DNA of 64,000 nucleotides from Mermis nigrescens (GCA_036768485.1 JAVLUZ010000341.1:3121468-3185467), one strand, 5' to 3'; positions 45,063-56,962 are shown, counted from the stretch's first letter. A program made the numbers and translations. The notes: generated by a model from the letters alone, not told the origin.

Positions 45063-45268
45063 GAACGGCTCCAAATGTTGGGGGTCCCGGCCTTTTTTAG
45101 GGGGGGGGGTGGATGACTTTTAATTTTTGGCTAAAAGACGACTAAAAACGGCCAAAAAATTCGATTTTTTCCGCTGATCGGGGGGTTCAAAATTTTCTGG
45201 CTTTGTGGGGTGGGGGTGGGCGTCCGACGTCACGAGGGGGACCCCTATGCTCCCTGTTACACGTAGGC
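45063..45268. mobile_element. Family J repeat
   Basis: G-rich blocks surround AAACGGCCAAAAAATTCG, ending in CCTGTTACACGTAGG. It matches the order of 3895-4170 in reverse and 50188-50415. Boundaries approximate. Confidence 0.45.
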
Positions 45269-45374
45269 TAAATGCGATTTGTGTGCTTGCTTAAACTGCT
45301 TTTTTTACCTTTACTTGTGTACCTTCGTTTAAATGGCAGTTACGATATGCTCTAAAAAAGTGAACGGGTGCAAA

Positions 45375-45578
45375 CAGGGGCGGATTAGAGGGGGCCGGGG
45401 GGCGGTCGCCCCCCCACCCCCATTGGCCCAAAATAGTGCGCAAAATTAAGGATTTTTTCGAGCGATTTTTAACGATTTTTGTGTTAAAACGGCCAATTTT
45501 TCCGCCCAAGTCATGGTTCCGCCCCCACGCCCCCCCTAGGGGTATCGCCCCCCTAGGAAAATCCTAGATCCGCGACTG
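45375..45578 (+). mobile_element. Family A short hAT MITE
   Basis: Starts CAGGGGCGGATTAGAGG and ends AGATCCGCGACTG. The duplication GGTGCAAA is perfect at 45367-45374 and 45579-45586. Confidence 0.93.
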
Positions 45579-45944
45579 GGTGCAAAGTGCACGGAAATCT
45601 ACTATTTCTTCCTATTATTGGAAATGAGATATTTTAAGGTTTTGTTAAGATAAATTCAAAGTGACCCAAAATAAGTTTTACTCACATTAAATTATCATTA
45701 TTGTGAGTTTATGATATATTCTGATTAATTAAAGTGCTAAACTCAAAGAAGAGGTTTTACAAAATGAAACGACAATTATTTATTATTAAACCAGCAAAGC
45801 GCCAGATAATTTTGCGCTTTCTACCATTTTAAAATCAATTTTAAGCTACATATGAAGGCAGGCGATACAGAAAATTACAACGAGTATATCCGACGTTTTT
45901 TTTGTTGCCATAGTGGGAAGGTGCGCGATTCATTAAGCGATTTT

Positions 45945-46160
45945 ATTTTTTTATTTTCAGTTCTTTTTTCATTTATTTTCATTTTTTCATTTATTTTATT
46001 TTATTTTATTTTCATTTATTTATTTTTTCATTTATTTCATTTTGTTTTATTTTCATTTATTTATTTATTATTTCTAATTTATTTATTATTTGTTTTTTTT
46101 TATTTTATTTATTTATTTTATTTTTATTTATTTATTTCATTTATTTATTTTCATTTAGCC
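45945..46160. repeat. TTTATTTCA-type low-complexity tract
   Basis: About 215 bp of imperfect ATTT/CATTT repeats. A Phe/Leu/Ile-rich frame through it is an artefact of the tract. It ends against the tail of a family D fragment (46185-46236, ...CCAGCTACGTGCCTG). Confidence 0.9.
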
Positions 46161-46342
46161 ATAGTAGGCAAGTGCGTAGTCGCCCTAAATTGGTGTTGGC
46201 CCCCCAGAATAGGACGACCACCAGCTACGTGCCTGGCAGTCGATAGAACACTAAAACTGACCCAAAAATTCAATTTCCAAAGATTTTTCTACATTTTCAC
46301 CATGAGATGAACAAGGCGAGGGTCGGCAAGGGGGATTAAATC

Positions 46343-46515
46343 CATAGGTGGGCAGCACCAAAATTCTGGGGGTGAAAAAAGTATCCAATGGCATCAAAAA
46401 ATCGCTAAAAAAGCAAAAAAAAATTTAAATTTTGAATTCTGGGGGGTATTTTGATTTCTGGGGGTTTCAACTTCTGGGGGTGCATACTCCCCCCAAACCC
46501 CCACGCCCATGTGTG
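46343..46515 (+). mobile_element. Family B hAT MITE, short
   Basis: Starts CATAGGTGGGCAGCACC and ends CACGCCCATGTGTG. The duplication ATTAAATC is perfect at 46335-46342 and 46516-46523. The left third of the usual interior is deleted. Confidence 0.93.
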
Positions 46516-46523
46516 ATTAAATC

Positions 46524-47247
46524 CCGTTAGTTCAAGCCAGTAAATTTAGTCTCCACCAAAGTTTTTGCAAGCCAAACGACGAGAACAGTCAAATCGCGTA
46601 TAAAACGCTTTTCGCGGGTATAACGCATTTTTGAGCATTTTTAGTCTATTTCGAGCGCATTACATCGCTTTTAAAAACAAAGAATATATCGATTGATCAA
46701 TTTTTGGGCACTTTCTGAATAAAAAAAAACATAAAAATAATTATCCAGCACCGGTGGCGTACAAGCTGTGGAAGGGACTGAAGCGGACTAGTCCCCCAAC
46801 AATTTTGGAAGTATTAATATTTTTCACAAGGGTCCCCCAAAGGAAAAAATTGGGGATCCTAAATGCGTATTGAAAGACCGCTTGGATAGATTTTAGTGCA
46901 TTTTTCGAGCTGATAAAGACAAAATTTTTGGGCGCTTCGCGCCTCATTTTATTTATATACAATATATTTGTTTACTATAATTAAAATCAGATTTGATTTT
47001 TTGAAGTTTTCTTCCCCTCTATGCTTAGATCTCGTTGAGACAAGCTCAAAAGCACTATTATTTTTGCCCTTCCATAAGTAGTTGTTGAGATATTCAACTT
47101 TAAAATTCCCCCCCCCCCCAAAAAAAACCCAGAGTGCCAGCTACGCCACTGTCCAGAACGATACGCCGGAAAAGCTCCAACATTATTACTGGTTTTCTCC
47201 TGAGAATTAGCGCAGAAACCGTTTCGTCAGCCCGAAATCGTCGAACA
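46524..47247. other. TXNRD intron with MITE scraps
   Basis: A C-like fragment (GGGCGCTTCGCGCCTCAT) lies near 46930, with C-rich tracts near 47107. No exon recognised. Confidence 0.4.
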
Positions 47248-47610
47248 CATAGATGGGTGGTGGCGCCAAAATTCTGGGGGGGGGGTGCAAGATTTCTCGA
47301 AGGTTGAAAAATGGCCTTCAAAATGGTGGTGTGGCGAACAAACACCATTTTTCAACGTTTCTCATCGAGCACTATCCATTGGCATAAAAAAATTGCGGAA
47401 AAAACAAGAAAAATTCAAAAATTGAATTCCGGGGGGTATGTTGGTTTCTGGGGGTGCATACCCCCAAACCCCTCACACCCAGGTATGTATGGCCGGACAG
47501 TACCTCTCTGGCTGATCCTTCATGGGAAGGGGGTAGGTGCATACCCTCGAACCCCCCACACCCAGGTATAGCCGGACAGTATCTGTCTGGCTGATCCTTC
47601 ATGGGAAGGG
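47248..47610 (+). mobile_element. Family B MITE with duplicated 3' end
   Basis: The B body runs from CATAGATGGGTGG to about 47487 (CCCAGGTATG). The next ~80 bp, GCCGGACAGTACCTCTCTGG plus a second B tail ending CCCAGGTAT, is followed by another GCCGGACAGTATCTGTCTGG. This is a local tandem duplication of the B 3' end and its flank. Confidence 0.7.
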
Positions 47611-48031
47611 GGAGGGGGTAATAATGTCCCTCACCCCTACATATATGTCTAAAAATGATATCTTTGGGGCCTGCAGGCAATCCTGTAGCCCTTTTTTTGA
47701 CCTCAAAATATTCGAACCTATCTTGAGGAAATTTATGTCCGAACGCAAATTACCCTAATCAACTTTTTAGGCAAGTTCTATCGACCATTTCCTCATTTCG
47801 TTGCATGAGCCGTTGAAATTTGAAAGAATCGCAGTTTAATATTTGTCGTTTCAGTTTTTCCTTTAAATAAATTTCTGCTTTCTTTTAATTTTTGAATTTT
47901 TCAAATCTTTCCACGATAACTTTTTGAAAGGTTCCTCAGATTAGCAGGACAGATAATGCTTTAGCAAAAAATGTTCTCGTTTGCTATCGGGCATACGACC
48001 TGAATGCCTATAACACGGAACGGAAGGTAGA

Positions 48032-48632
48032 CAGGCACGTAGCTCTGGGGGAAATGGGGGTCCGTCCGGGCCATACCTGATCTTGGGGGTTTGGGGGGTT
48101 TCTCCCCCGCAGAATCATTTTACACCCCCGCAAAAAATTTTTCACCCCCCCCCCCCTCCAGAATTGGCGATTTTTCAAAAGTTTCCTAAACTTACCTGAA
48201 AATTGGTAGAAAAAGTGTCTTTTTAAGGGTTTTTGGCTATCTATTTGCTCAAAATCGCCAAATTTTCGGCGCTTCGCGCCATATATTCATGTTTTAAGCG
48301 ATATACTGATGAATTTATTCGACTTTTTTCAAATTTTTTTTCATGATTTTATGCTCTATAAGGATAGAGTATCGCCAGAAACGCCAAAAAACGATGTTTT
48401 TTCAACGCGTACCGGCCATTTTTGGGCCCAAAAAGGCACTTTAGGTTTTCAGCCCCCCAGAATTCCCATGCTGTGCATGTATGGTCCGGACCCCCAAAAA
48501 TCTCAGAAAAAAATTGGAAAAATGGGACTTTTTACACGATATTTTCTGCTATTTTTGGCTTTTTTGGGCTTCGTCCCCCAAAAATTGGTGTTGGTCCCCC
48601 AAAATAGGACGGCCAGGCCAGCTACGTGCCTG
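48032..48632 (+). mobile_element. Family D hAT MITE with nested C
   Basis: Starts CAGGCACGTAGCTCTGG and ends CCAGCTACGTGCCTG. The duplication AAGGTAGA is perfect at 48024-48031 and 48633-48640. Without the nested C it is about 190 bp. Confidence 0.93.
48072..48483 (+). mobile_element. Family C hAT MITE nested in D
   Basis: Starts CATACCTGATCTTGGGG and ends GCTGTGCATGTATG. Flanks GTCCGGGC and GTCCGGAC match at 7 of 8. The hairpin CGGCGCTTCGCGCC is near 48266. Confidence 0.92.
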
Positions 48633-48958
48633 AAGGTAGAAGGAAGTCCCTAAAAATGTCGGCTTTTCCCATCTCTCCATAAATTGAGGCGACATTTTAA
48701 ACAAAAATTAAAAGACCGATAATTTTCCTAAATATGACCTTTATGAATCGCTGTAGTGTAAAGCACACATCACAGGCAACGACCCCTCGCATTACACTTC
48801 TGCTTCGATCGATCATTATAAATTAAGATCAAACTATACTTTGAACAACTATCGTACCAGATTTAAATTAGCAATTTAACTTTACACTTTGCGTAGGTTT
48901 AAACAAATTTTTCTTCAATTTACACTATAAACAGACTCGATTAAAATTTTGTAAATTA

Positions 48959-49219
<261 letters not shown>

Positions 49220-49267
49220 TCAATGACCCAATAAAACTCAGATGTTAGAGGGGTCGAAAGATCCAAC

Positions 49268-49509
49268 CATAGGTGGGCAGCAACAAAATTCTGGGCGGAG
49301 GGGTTGCGAGATTTTTAAAGGTCAAAAAATGGTCTTAAAAATAGTGGTATGGCCAAAAAACACCATTTTCCAACGTCTCTCGTCGAGAACTATCCATTAG
49401 CATCAAAAAATTGCAAAACATAGAAAAGATTTAAAAAATTACATTATGGAGGGTATTTTGGATTTTGGGGGTGCATACTCCCCAAAACCCCCTCCCACGC
49501 CCACGTGTG
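49268..49509 (+). mobile_element. Family B hAT MITE in TXNRD intron
   Basis: Starts CATAGGTGGGCAGCAAC and ends CACGCCCACGTGTG. The duplication GATCCAAC is perfect at 49260-49267 and 49510-49517. It lies 106 bp upstream of a coding exon. Confidence 0.93.
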
Positions 49510-49655
49510 GATCCAACGCAAGGTCGGTCGTCTTCGCCTATCCCACAAAAGACTGCAATTTTTGACTCCCCTTCATTTTTGAAAAAAATAAAATGGTTTG
49601 AAGTCCTTTCTACGTACTTTTTTGCCATTTTTCGCCAAAAACTGAAGGGCACGAC

Positions 49656-49869
49656 CATACCTGGGCGTGGGGGGTTTGCGGGGTATGCATCCCCCCAGAA
49701 TTGAAATTTTTTTAAAGTTTTTTTCGCAGTTTTTTCATGCCAATGAATAGAGATTGATGAGAAACGTCGAAAAATGGTGTTTTTACGCCATACCACCATT
49801 TTTAAGGCCATCCTTTGACCTTCGAACAATCGTGCACACCCCCCAGAATTTTCTTGCTGCCCACGTATG
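49656..49869 (-). mobile_element. Family B hAT MITE in TXNRD intron
   Basis: Starts CATACCTGGGCGTGGGG and ends GCTGCCCACGTATG. Flanks GGCACGAC (49648-49655) and GTCACGAC (49870-49877) match at 7 of 8. Opposite orientation to its neighbour at 49268. Confidence 0.9.
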
Positions 49870-50187
49870 GTCACGACGTGCGTCTCCTATCCCGAAATTT
49901 GAAGTTCTGGTAAATTCGTAGAAAACCCCAGTTCTATTTGAGGAAATTGAGTGAGATAAGGAGGACCATTCGCAGAGTTAGCAATCGCAGTTTAAACAAC
50001 GGACTCAATCATAGTTTAAACCATATACACGAAGCATAAAATTACTCTTTTTAGTCGACATTAAGCCGTAAGACAGTCCGGTTCAATTGAACGGGTTTTA
50101 AACCATTTTGAAGACCGATTTTTGTACGAAAAAATTAACCACATTTGAATAAAAAGGTGAAATATACAGTTTAGAGACTTGAGCAGA

Positions 50188-50415
50188 CATATAACAGGGG
50201 GATGGGGGATCCCTCTCACCCGAAGTCGGACGTCCCCCCACCCCCCCTAGACAAGAAAATTTTCGACCCTACCCCTCTCCCCGATTTTAAAAGATAATCG
50301 AATTTTTCGGCCGTTTTTAGGCGTTTTTTGGCCAAAACCTGGAGGTCATTTACCCCCCCCCCTCATAATGGCCTTAACCCCTTTAAATTTCGAGCCGTTA
50401 CATGTATGGACTTCA
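50188..50415 (+). mobile_element. Family J MITE
   Basis: Runs from CAGACATATAACAGGGGG to CCGTTACATGTATG, with GTAACAG-like inverted ends. Flanks GACTTGAG and GACTTCAG match at 7 of 8, suggesting family J is also an 8-bp-duplication element. Confidence 0.55.
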
Positions 50416-50605
50416 GTACAAAACGACGTTAGTTTAAACCTGTACACGCATATCCCCAGTAGTCGGCTTTAAATCAGTGAACTTGACGTCGACAAAATAA
50501 CTTGTTTTTATTGTTTTTAGGATAAAAATTTTGCCAATTGCGCCAATTACCTTATTAAACATTTAGTTTACATAATTAAAAGTCCAAATTGTCATTTAAA
50601 CTTAC

Positions 50606-50739
50606 GTATTGTACATCGCCGATGGCGAATATATTATCGACGTTAGTTCGATCGAACTCATCGACGACCAGTTTGCCCGACCGATGCACTTTGACCCCCG
50701 ATTTTTCAACGTCCATCTTTTCCAACCTCGGTTTCCTTC
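50606..50739 (-). CDS. TXNRD: Thioredoxin reductase exon, second FAD motif
   Basis: After GCGTTTAG the first GA completes Gly. The frame reads RKPRLEKMDVEKSGVKVH, then VVDEFDRTNVDNIFAIGD and VQY. TNVDNIFAIGD is the FAD-binding ATG-D motif found near the middle of the glutathione/thioredoxin reductase fold. The donor TAC|gtaagt is consensus and phase 0, joining to [10 protein letters not shown]. Confidence 0.95.
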
Positions 50740-50801
50740 CTAAACGCACCGAGAAGGATGGAGTTATTTAGCATATAAATGAGTAAATTTAATTTAATAA
50801 G

Positions 50802-51281
50802 CGGATCTAGTATACAATTTACCCCCAGCGTTTTTCAGCCGATCCACATAAGCTACAGTAACCAAACTCTACAAGGAAATAGCTATAAGCCTATTGTACT
50901 AATCTGGCAAAATTGATTAACTTACGGTGTAAACTTAATGTTTTAAGAAAAAAATTTAAAAAAAACTTACTTTACTTTACTTTAAACTTATTTTAAACTT
51001 ACTTTTTTTAAACTTACTTTTTAAACTTACTTTTTAATGCAGGATGTTGATTGAGTTACAAAAAACTGCTTTGTTTGAAACCCGCCGAATCGTTTACAAT
51101 TTTTAAATGCCGTTAGTACGTTGTAAAGTGTGAATGTAAAAGCAGTAAGTTTACACCGTAAGTTAATCAATTTTGCCAGATTAGTACAATAGGCTTATAG
51201 CTATTTCCTTGTAAAGTTTGGTTACTGTAGCTTATATGGATCGGCTAAAAAACGCTGGGGGTAAATTGTATACTGGATCCG
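50802..51281. mobile_element. Foldback element with 136-bp inverted ends
   Basis: The arms 50802-50937 and 51146-51281 are inverted repeats of equal length differing at only four positions, all transitions. The direct repeat AATAAG flanks both sides (50796-50801 and 51282-51287). The 208-bp centre is AT-rich with ACTTACTTTAA-type repeats. No open frame. It lies in the TXNRD intron between the last two exons visible on the 5' side. Confidence 0.9.
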
Positions 51282-51733
51282 AATAAGCTAATAAAATATG
51301 CGATATTGGGCACAGAAAAAATATCAATTCGGACACATGAGGAAAAGTTACAACGCTACGTTTGAGCAAAAAACAAAACCGTTTAATAAGTTTAAAACGA
51401 ATTCCGATTGACAACCAGTCCGATCCTACGAATTCAAGAAAAATTTAAACATCTTCAAAGCGTTAGTGTAAACCGCTCAATAATGACAACTGCAACGGCA
51501 GTCTAAACTACTCGAATGCGTGTTTACACCAAGTTACGATACAGCACGCAGTTTAAACAATCGCTCAAAGACTGTAAAAAGATAAGAAACAGCTAACTAA
51601 TAAGTAACACAAACAAGACAGGTTTTAAATTCGTTAAAAAACGTAAAATATATTTGGAATTAAAATTAAAATTTCCCCTACAAGAATACCAAACGTAACC
51701 AGAAAAAATGTAAATTGAGTGCAAAGTACGCAC

Positions 51734-51905
51734 CGATGGCCCAAAGAACGGTATCGAAGTTGGCCACGTCGACATTCGAATCATTTTGGCAAAAAGATAC
51801 GTTCAAGGTACTATTATTTGACTTTTTCACCGAAACAGGCACGGATTTATTCATAACCTGCACTCCATGCGACGTTAGCGAATCGACAATCATACCGGCC
51901 ATTTG
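51734..51905 (-). CDS. TXNRD: Thioredoxin reductase exon, NADPH domain end
   Basis: After CTGTAG at 51911-51906 the frame reads QMAGMIVDSLTSHGVQVMNK, then VANFDTVLWAIG. This is the end of the NADPH-binding domain (the M-A-I---L--HGV pattern after the GFDQ loop) and the strand before the second FAD motif. It ends in phase 1 before gtgcgt. It is the most 5' exon found; the FAD and first redox-centre (CVNVGC-type) exons are not seen up to 64000. Confidence 0.93.
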
Positions 51906-51911
51906 CTACAG

Positions 51912-52486
51912 TAAACATTCTTTAAGCACAAAAAATAAAAGATGGAATAAGTAAGTAAAAGCACACATAAAATCCTGGCCAAAAACGAATAAAAAACAAT
52001 CAAAAGCGCATAATTGGTAAGGAAATAATATTCCGAATTTTTCACTTATTCTTAACTTTCCAGCACTTATTTTTTCTTAACTTTACATGCTTTCTACATA
52101 GCCTAATTCACCTGAAACATTAATTTATAGATCTTTCTTTGCTTTCATTCGATAGATTTACAATATTCTTCCAGTCGTTCCTATCTCCAAAGTTTGACCG
52201 CCTTAAAGTCATTAACTCACTAATTGATTATGAGCCCGAGTTTCCATATTTATTCTGTTTTTATCAACAAAACCTTTACTTTCCCACACTATTGTTTAAT
52301 TCCCCCAAAAAAATGCCTGAAATTCCAAATTCTTCAAGTTCCATTCAACGAGCTTTTATTGTTTCTTAAAAATCCCACAGAGGAAAGAATTAGATAGACC
52401 ACATAAAGGACACTTTACATCGTTTCTCTCGTTCATGCTGAAAGTAAGACAAAATCCGCGTAATGGCGTATATTGTCCCCTAAGCT
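51912..52486. other. TXNRD upstream intron, unassigned
   Basis: AT-rich DNA. I looked for the preceding NADPH-domain exon (GATYVALEC-like) on the minus strand and did not find it. Confidence 0.4.
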
Positions 52487-52724
52487 GTACATCGAAGCGT
52501 TTAAGTTTCGAAATGAAGTTTAACTGAGTCAAGTCGGACCGAAATTTCAGACGCAAATCAGCGTCTGACACAAAAAGCACGATGACATTAACAAAGTTAC
52601 GAACAAGTCGAATGAGTCATGTCGAAGCGCTACATAAGGAAGAGGTGAAACATGAGAAAATCGGTTTGAAGGTCAATTAAATTAATTCATCAATTATTGA
52701 ATTAATTTTTAGATATTGTCGTAA

Positions 52725-53099
52725 CATGATCTTGGGAGGGAGCTATTTAGGGGGCGGGGGAATTTCAACCCTTCCAGAAAATCTTCAACCCCCCCCCTCG
52801 CGATTTATTAAAAATTTCCTGAAAATTCGTAGAAAGAGTGCCTTTTAAGCAATTTTAGCTATATATTTGCTCAAGAGTTTTGAATTTTCGACGCTTCGCG
52901 CCGTATACTCATCTTTTGACTGTTTTATTCGGTTTCTTCCACTTTTTTAATTTTTTTAAACGTTTTTATGCTCTAGAAAGAAATAACATCGTCGGAAACG
53001 CCAAAAAACAGGTTTTTGATACGTATTCAAAATATTTGGGCTCAAAGAAGTCATATCTATATGTCACCCTCCTCCGTAATTCCGATGCTGTGCATGTCT
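52725..53099 (+). mobile_element. Family C MITE
   Basis: Starts near CATGATCTTGGGAGGG and ends GATGCTGTGCATGTCT. The hairpin CGACGCTTCGCGCCG is near 52888. Flank duplication not resolved. Confidence 0.7.
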
Positions 53100-53348
53100 A
53101 CATCAAATTGATTAATTTATTGATTTCAGTCAAGCATCAAGCGTTTCGCGCCGACAGCATACCCGGGCACAAAAGAGCGCCCGATACAAAAAATCATCCA
53201 CGTAGTGGAGGGGTTTGTTAGACCAAGAGCGTAGTAAATATGCGCAACGCAATATAAGTAGGAGACGAGACATGAAAACACGGGTTGAAGGCAAAAAGAA
53301 AAAGTAGGTTATTCCGGACAGTCTTGTTAAATTAATGGGCAGTAGTAA

Positions 53349-53587
53349 CACACCTGGGCGTGGGTGAGGAGGATGGGTTGGGGTATGCACCCACAGAAGG
53401 CCAAATACCGCAGAATTCAATTTTTTAAAATTTTTTAAAAAGTTTTTTCGCAATTTTTCGATGCCAATGGATAGTACTCTATGAGAAACATTGAAAAATA
53501 GTATTTTTCACCATACCACAATTGTTAGGACCATTTTTGACCTTTGAAAAACCTTGCACCCCCAGAATTTAGTACTGCCAACGTATG
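53349..53587 (-). mobile_element. Family B hAT MITE in repeat F
   Basis: Starts CACACCTGGGCGTGGG and ends TGCCAACGTATG. The empty site at 57820-57835 (GGCAGTAATATACG) confirms the insertion; the duplicated bases read about GGCAGTAG and GGCAGCAG. Confidence 0.85.
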
Positions 53588-53641
53588 GGCAGCAGTATAC
53601 GAAGCAGAAAAGCAGCGTAGATGCGAAATTCAATAAGTAAA

Positions 53642-53720
53642 TAGTGCTGCACACTCGGCAAATTTTGCTATCCGGGTACCCGGTCATTTCATTCCCCGAT
53701 TGATTAGGGTACCCGGGTAA
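53642..53720. repeat. CGGGTACCCGG cluster, left
   Basis: TAGTGCTGCACACTCGG is followed by TATCCGGGTACCCGG and GGGTACCCGGGTAAACCC. The complement of 57165-57248 starts TAGAGCTGCACACCGGG, so the two clusters may be inverted ends of one 3.6-kb element, although the flanks do not match as a duplication. Confidence 0.55.
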
Positions 53721-54073
53721 ACCCAAGCAGGACCTTAGATAAAGTAAGAATGTAATGGACACCCTTTCCTTCGGCTGGGTCGGTTGGGAGTGGTACGCTC
53801 AATGCTCCCCAGCGAAGTCCGGGCAAAGCTATGGAGAATTTTGTGGGAAGGTCACTTTAAAGTTGAATCGTGTCGTTAAAATTTTTATGAAATTGACCGA
53901 ATCTTGGTTCTGATTTCAGCCTAAAAACACCACCAAAATTAATTACCGTCGTCAGAAAATGCTGTCGTACTTTCCTTGTGCAACCGGCTTTATAAAGACA
54001 GACAAAACGATAAATAATCGAACTGGCGCCCAATCATTTTCACATCTTTTCACGGTGTTCATATCAAATCAAG

Positions 54074-54273
54074 CAGGGGCGGATTTAGGGGGCGGGGGAG
54101 GGGCGGCCGCCCCCATTGGCCCAAAATAGTACGCAAAATTAAGGATTTTTAAGTGATTTTTCAAGCGATTTTGGGGTTAAAACGGCTAATTTTTCCGCCC
54201 AAGTCAGTGTTCCGCCCCTCCCCCCTTAGGGGTACCGCCCCACCCCCTTAGGAAAATCCTGGATCCGCCAATG
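54074..54273 (+). mobile_element. Family A short hAT MITE
   Basis: Starts CAGGGGCGGATTTAGG and ends GGATCCGCCAATG. The duplication AAATCAAG is perfect at 54066-54073 and 54274-54281. Confidence 0.93.
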
Positions 54274-54672
54274 AAATCAAGTTGAGTTTCAACAACCAGG
54301 AATATAGGAAGATAACTCGATCAATTCCTACGAACCTTCTGGCTGATTTAAGCTTTTAAACTTAATGGATGGGGAAGGAGAAATTACAGTGGCTTACCGA
54401 GTCGGCGCAAGCCCCGAAAAATTATGACGTTTTTGCCTTTAAAAAATTGCCCCTAGGCATTAGGCACACAGTGGAAAAAATATCGAGCGCCTAATATACT
54501 ATTTTACATGTTTACTGCTTTTGTCACCAAGAAATCTTTGTACGTGCGAAAAAATACCTGAAAATTTAGTTGACCCCAAAAAGTCATGATTGAATGTCTT
54601 CGATTATTCTATAAATGTCGAGTTTTCCCAAACATCAGGTACAAAAAGGTATGAGTTGAGACGGCTAGTATC

Positions 54673-54932
54673 CATAGGTGGGCAGCACCGAAATTCCGGG
54701 GGGTGAACAAATTTTCAAAGGACAAAAAAATGGTCTTTAAAGTGGTCGTATGGCGAAAAAACACCTTTTTTCGACGTTTCTCATCGAGCACTATCTAAGG
54801 GCATCAAAAAATCGCTGAAAAAGCAAAAAAATTTCAAAATTTGAATTCTGGGGGAGTATTTTGATTTCTGGGGGAAGGTATTTCAACTTCTGGGGGCGTT
54901 GCATACCCCCAAACCCCCCATGCCCACGTGTG
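54673..54932 (+). mobile_element. Family B hAT MITE
   Basis: Starts CATAGGTGGGCAGCACCG and ends CATGCCCACGTGTG. The duplication CTAGTATC is perfect at 54665-54672 and 54933-54940. Confidence 0.93.
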
Positions 54933-55104
54933 CTAGTATCTGCTCAATATTCTAGCCCTAATTCGCTAGAGATTTTAGAATAGCGTCCAAGTTCGAAGCC
55001 CAATTTGTACTTAATTTAGCGAAAATCATCTCGATTCTCAAGCTCGAAATTTCTATACAAAGGTAGACAAGAGACGCAAAAATAAACGGAAAACACATAT
55101 ACGT

Positions 55105-55620
55105 ATCCAGTCCCATATCCAGGATTTCATTTCAGGGTAATTACTAAAATTTTGAAAATGTATATAGTGCCTTAATGCGCAATTTTAGCTGCTAAAACGT
55201 TTTTCGACATGTTTCGCTTTATTGAATTACACCTGCAACTTGTAGTAATAAAATATGCAAAAATATAGTAATTCGAGATAAATGTTGCGATTTTTATTAT
55301 TTAAACTTAATTTTGCGACCTTTTAGTGCACAAACAACGCAAAAAAGTGAATATTATAAAACTCTGGCGCGAAGCGCCGGAAATTTTCATTGTTTTTGTC
55401 CCTTTAAGCTCAACTTTAAAACTTTACGGGAATAAAAATTCGCGCAAAGCTCCAAGGTCAATTTTTTTAGGGTTCTTGATATTAGCAATGCAGTAATTAT
55501 GCCAGTCGGGAGGCGCCATTAATTTTTGAAATTTTTCTTCTTTTACGCTAAATTTAGCTACTTTCTGAACATAAGCTATGCAGGAATTATAGTTGGCACG
55601 AAGCGCCGCAAATTTTCGAT
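55105..55620 (+). mobile_element. Family K repeat
   Basis: CCATATCCAGGATTTCATTTC leads into a body with CGTTTTTCGACATGTTTCGC, a hairpin CTGGCGCGAAGCGCCGG near 55363 and further GCACGAAGCGCCG near 55598. Related to 43300-43588 and distantly to H. Ends not resolved. Confidence 0.5.
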
Positions 55621-55652
55621 CCTATTAAGCTCAATCTTGTATCCTTCTGAAT

Positions 55653-56084
55653 CAGTTTTTTTTGTATTCGGCAAAGATTTTTCCCGGTGTACAAAGACTT
55701 TTCGGGACCAACTTTGTACATGTACAAAGATTTTTGGAAAGACATAAATTGCAAAAAAGGTCTGAAATTCGCAAAATTTTAGGCGCTTAGCGCCGAAATC
55801 AGTATATAATTGTGTGTTGCATATATCTTTATAATGGCAGAAATTGCATTTCAAAAGAAAAATTGCCAAATTTTTCGGCGCTTCACGCCGTTTAAAGACT
55901 ATTCTTCGTGATTTTTGCCCTTAGAGACCCAGAAATTAAGGTCGAAAAACCCTGTTTTACCACACTTAAATCGCTACTGTACCATATTATAGAACACAAA
56001 AATTTGCATGTACGAAATGTACTAAGACTTTTAGGGACCATGTTTGTAATACATGTACAAACGGACCTTGTACAAAAAACACTC
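55653..56084 (+). mobile_element. Family E hAT MITE
   Basis: Starts CAGTTTTTTTTGTATTCGG and ends GTACAAAAAACACTC. Flanks TTCTGAAT (55645-55652) and TTCTGGAT (56085-56092) match at 7 of 8. Confidence 0.88.
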
Positions 56085-56332
56085 TTCTGGATGTAATTAA
56101 TGCAAATTATAACCCACCTTTGCAGTTTTCGAAGATAAGCCACGCAGGAAGTATATCTGGCGCAAAGCGCCGGAAAAGGTTGGACGTTTTTTGTTCTTAA
56201 ACTCAATTAACAAATTTAATGCAGCAGTGCACAGTCGACCAAAAGGAGTTTCAAAATCAAGACGGAATCGAACATCCATTCAAGAACAATTTTGCCTCAG
56301 CTAAGAGGATCCAAAACACAGATGCTTCCGAG

Positions 56333-56962
56333 CAGTGGCAAATCTAGGATTTTCCTAAGGGGGGGGGGCGGTATCCAAACTTTTCCAAAAACAGACAAAC
56401 ATAGGTCCAAAAATTTGTCCTTAATGCGCGAAATAGCGTTTTTTCGGTGTTTTACATTGTACACTTTTACATAAAATCACTTATGACGCAATATTTTTCT
56501 ATGAAAATTCTAAAATTTTCGACAATTTTGTGCGAAAAAGTCATTAAATTTCTTTGACTTTTGGAAAAATCTGGCGCGAAGCGCCGTAAAATTTGTTAAA
56601 ATTTCGGCGAATAGACGTCTAGAAGATTGATTTACTGCTTGATTTCCTCTATTTATAGCATTTAATGCGAAACATTGAAATTTTTAATTGAAAATAGAAG
56701 AAAACTATGCAAAAATAGCTCTTTCCGCTGTGAAGATTGTTTTGAAACCTATATGAACAGAAAATGGCTTTCAGATCGATAAGAACGTAAATAAATGTCA
56801 TTAATAGGTATCATCCGGCGCTGAGCGCTGGAAAAATTTGAGAAATTATGGTCACTGACGGCCAAAAATCATTGCAAATTGCATATCCATTCTTTATCCC
56901 GCCATATATTTTTGGCCAATGGGGGCGGCCGCCCCCCCCCACATTCCTTAAATCCGCCCCTG
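56333..56962 (+). mobile_element. Family A hAT MITE, long form
   Basis: Starts CAGTGGCAAATCTAGG and ends TTAAATCCGCCCCTG. The duplication CTTCCGAG is perfect at 56325-56332 and 56963-56970. At 630 bp and undisturbed, this is the best reference copy of the long form in the window. Confidence 0.94.

Larger units (their letters stand above)
52487..53641 (+). repeat. Repeat family F, copy 1 (with inserted C and B)
   Basis: Blocks TACATCGAAGCGT, CAGACGCAAATCAGCGTCTG, GAGTCATGTCGAAGCGCTAC and GTATACGAAGCAG recur in the same order at 57249-57880. Copy 1 holds a family C insert (52725-53099) and a family B insert (53349-53587). It is an uncharacterised dispersed element or part of one. Confidence 0.7.

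Noticed and set aside
45852..46310. 152-codon Phe/Ile/Leu-rich frame resembling a membrane protein
   Set aside because: It is the translation of an ATTT/CATTT low-complexity tract and the tail of a family D fragment.
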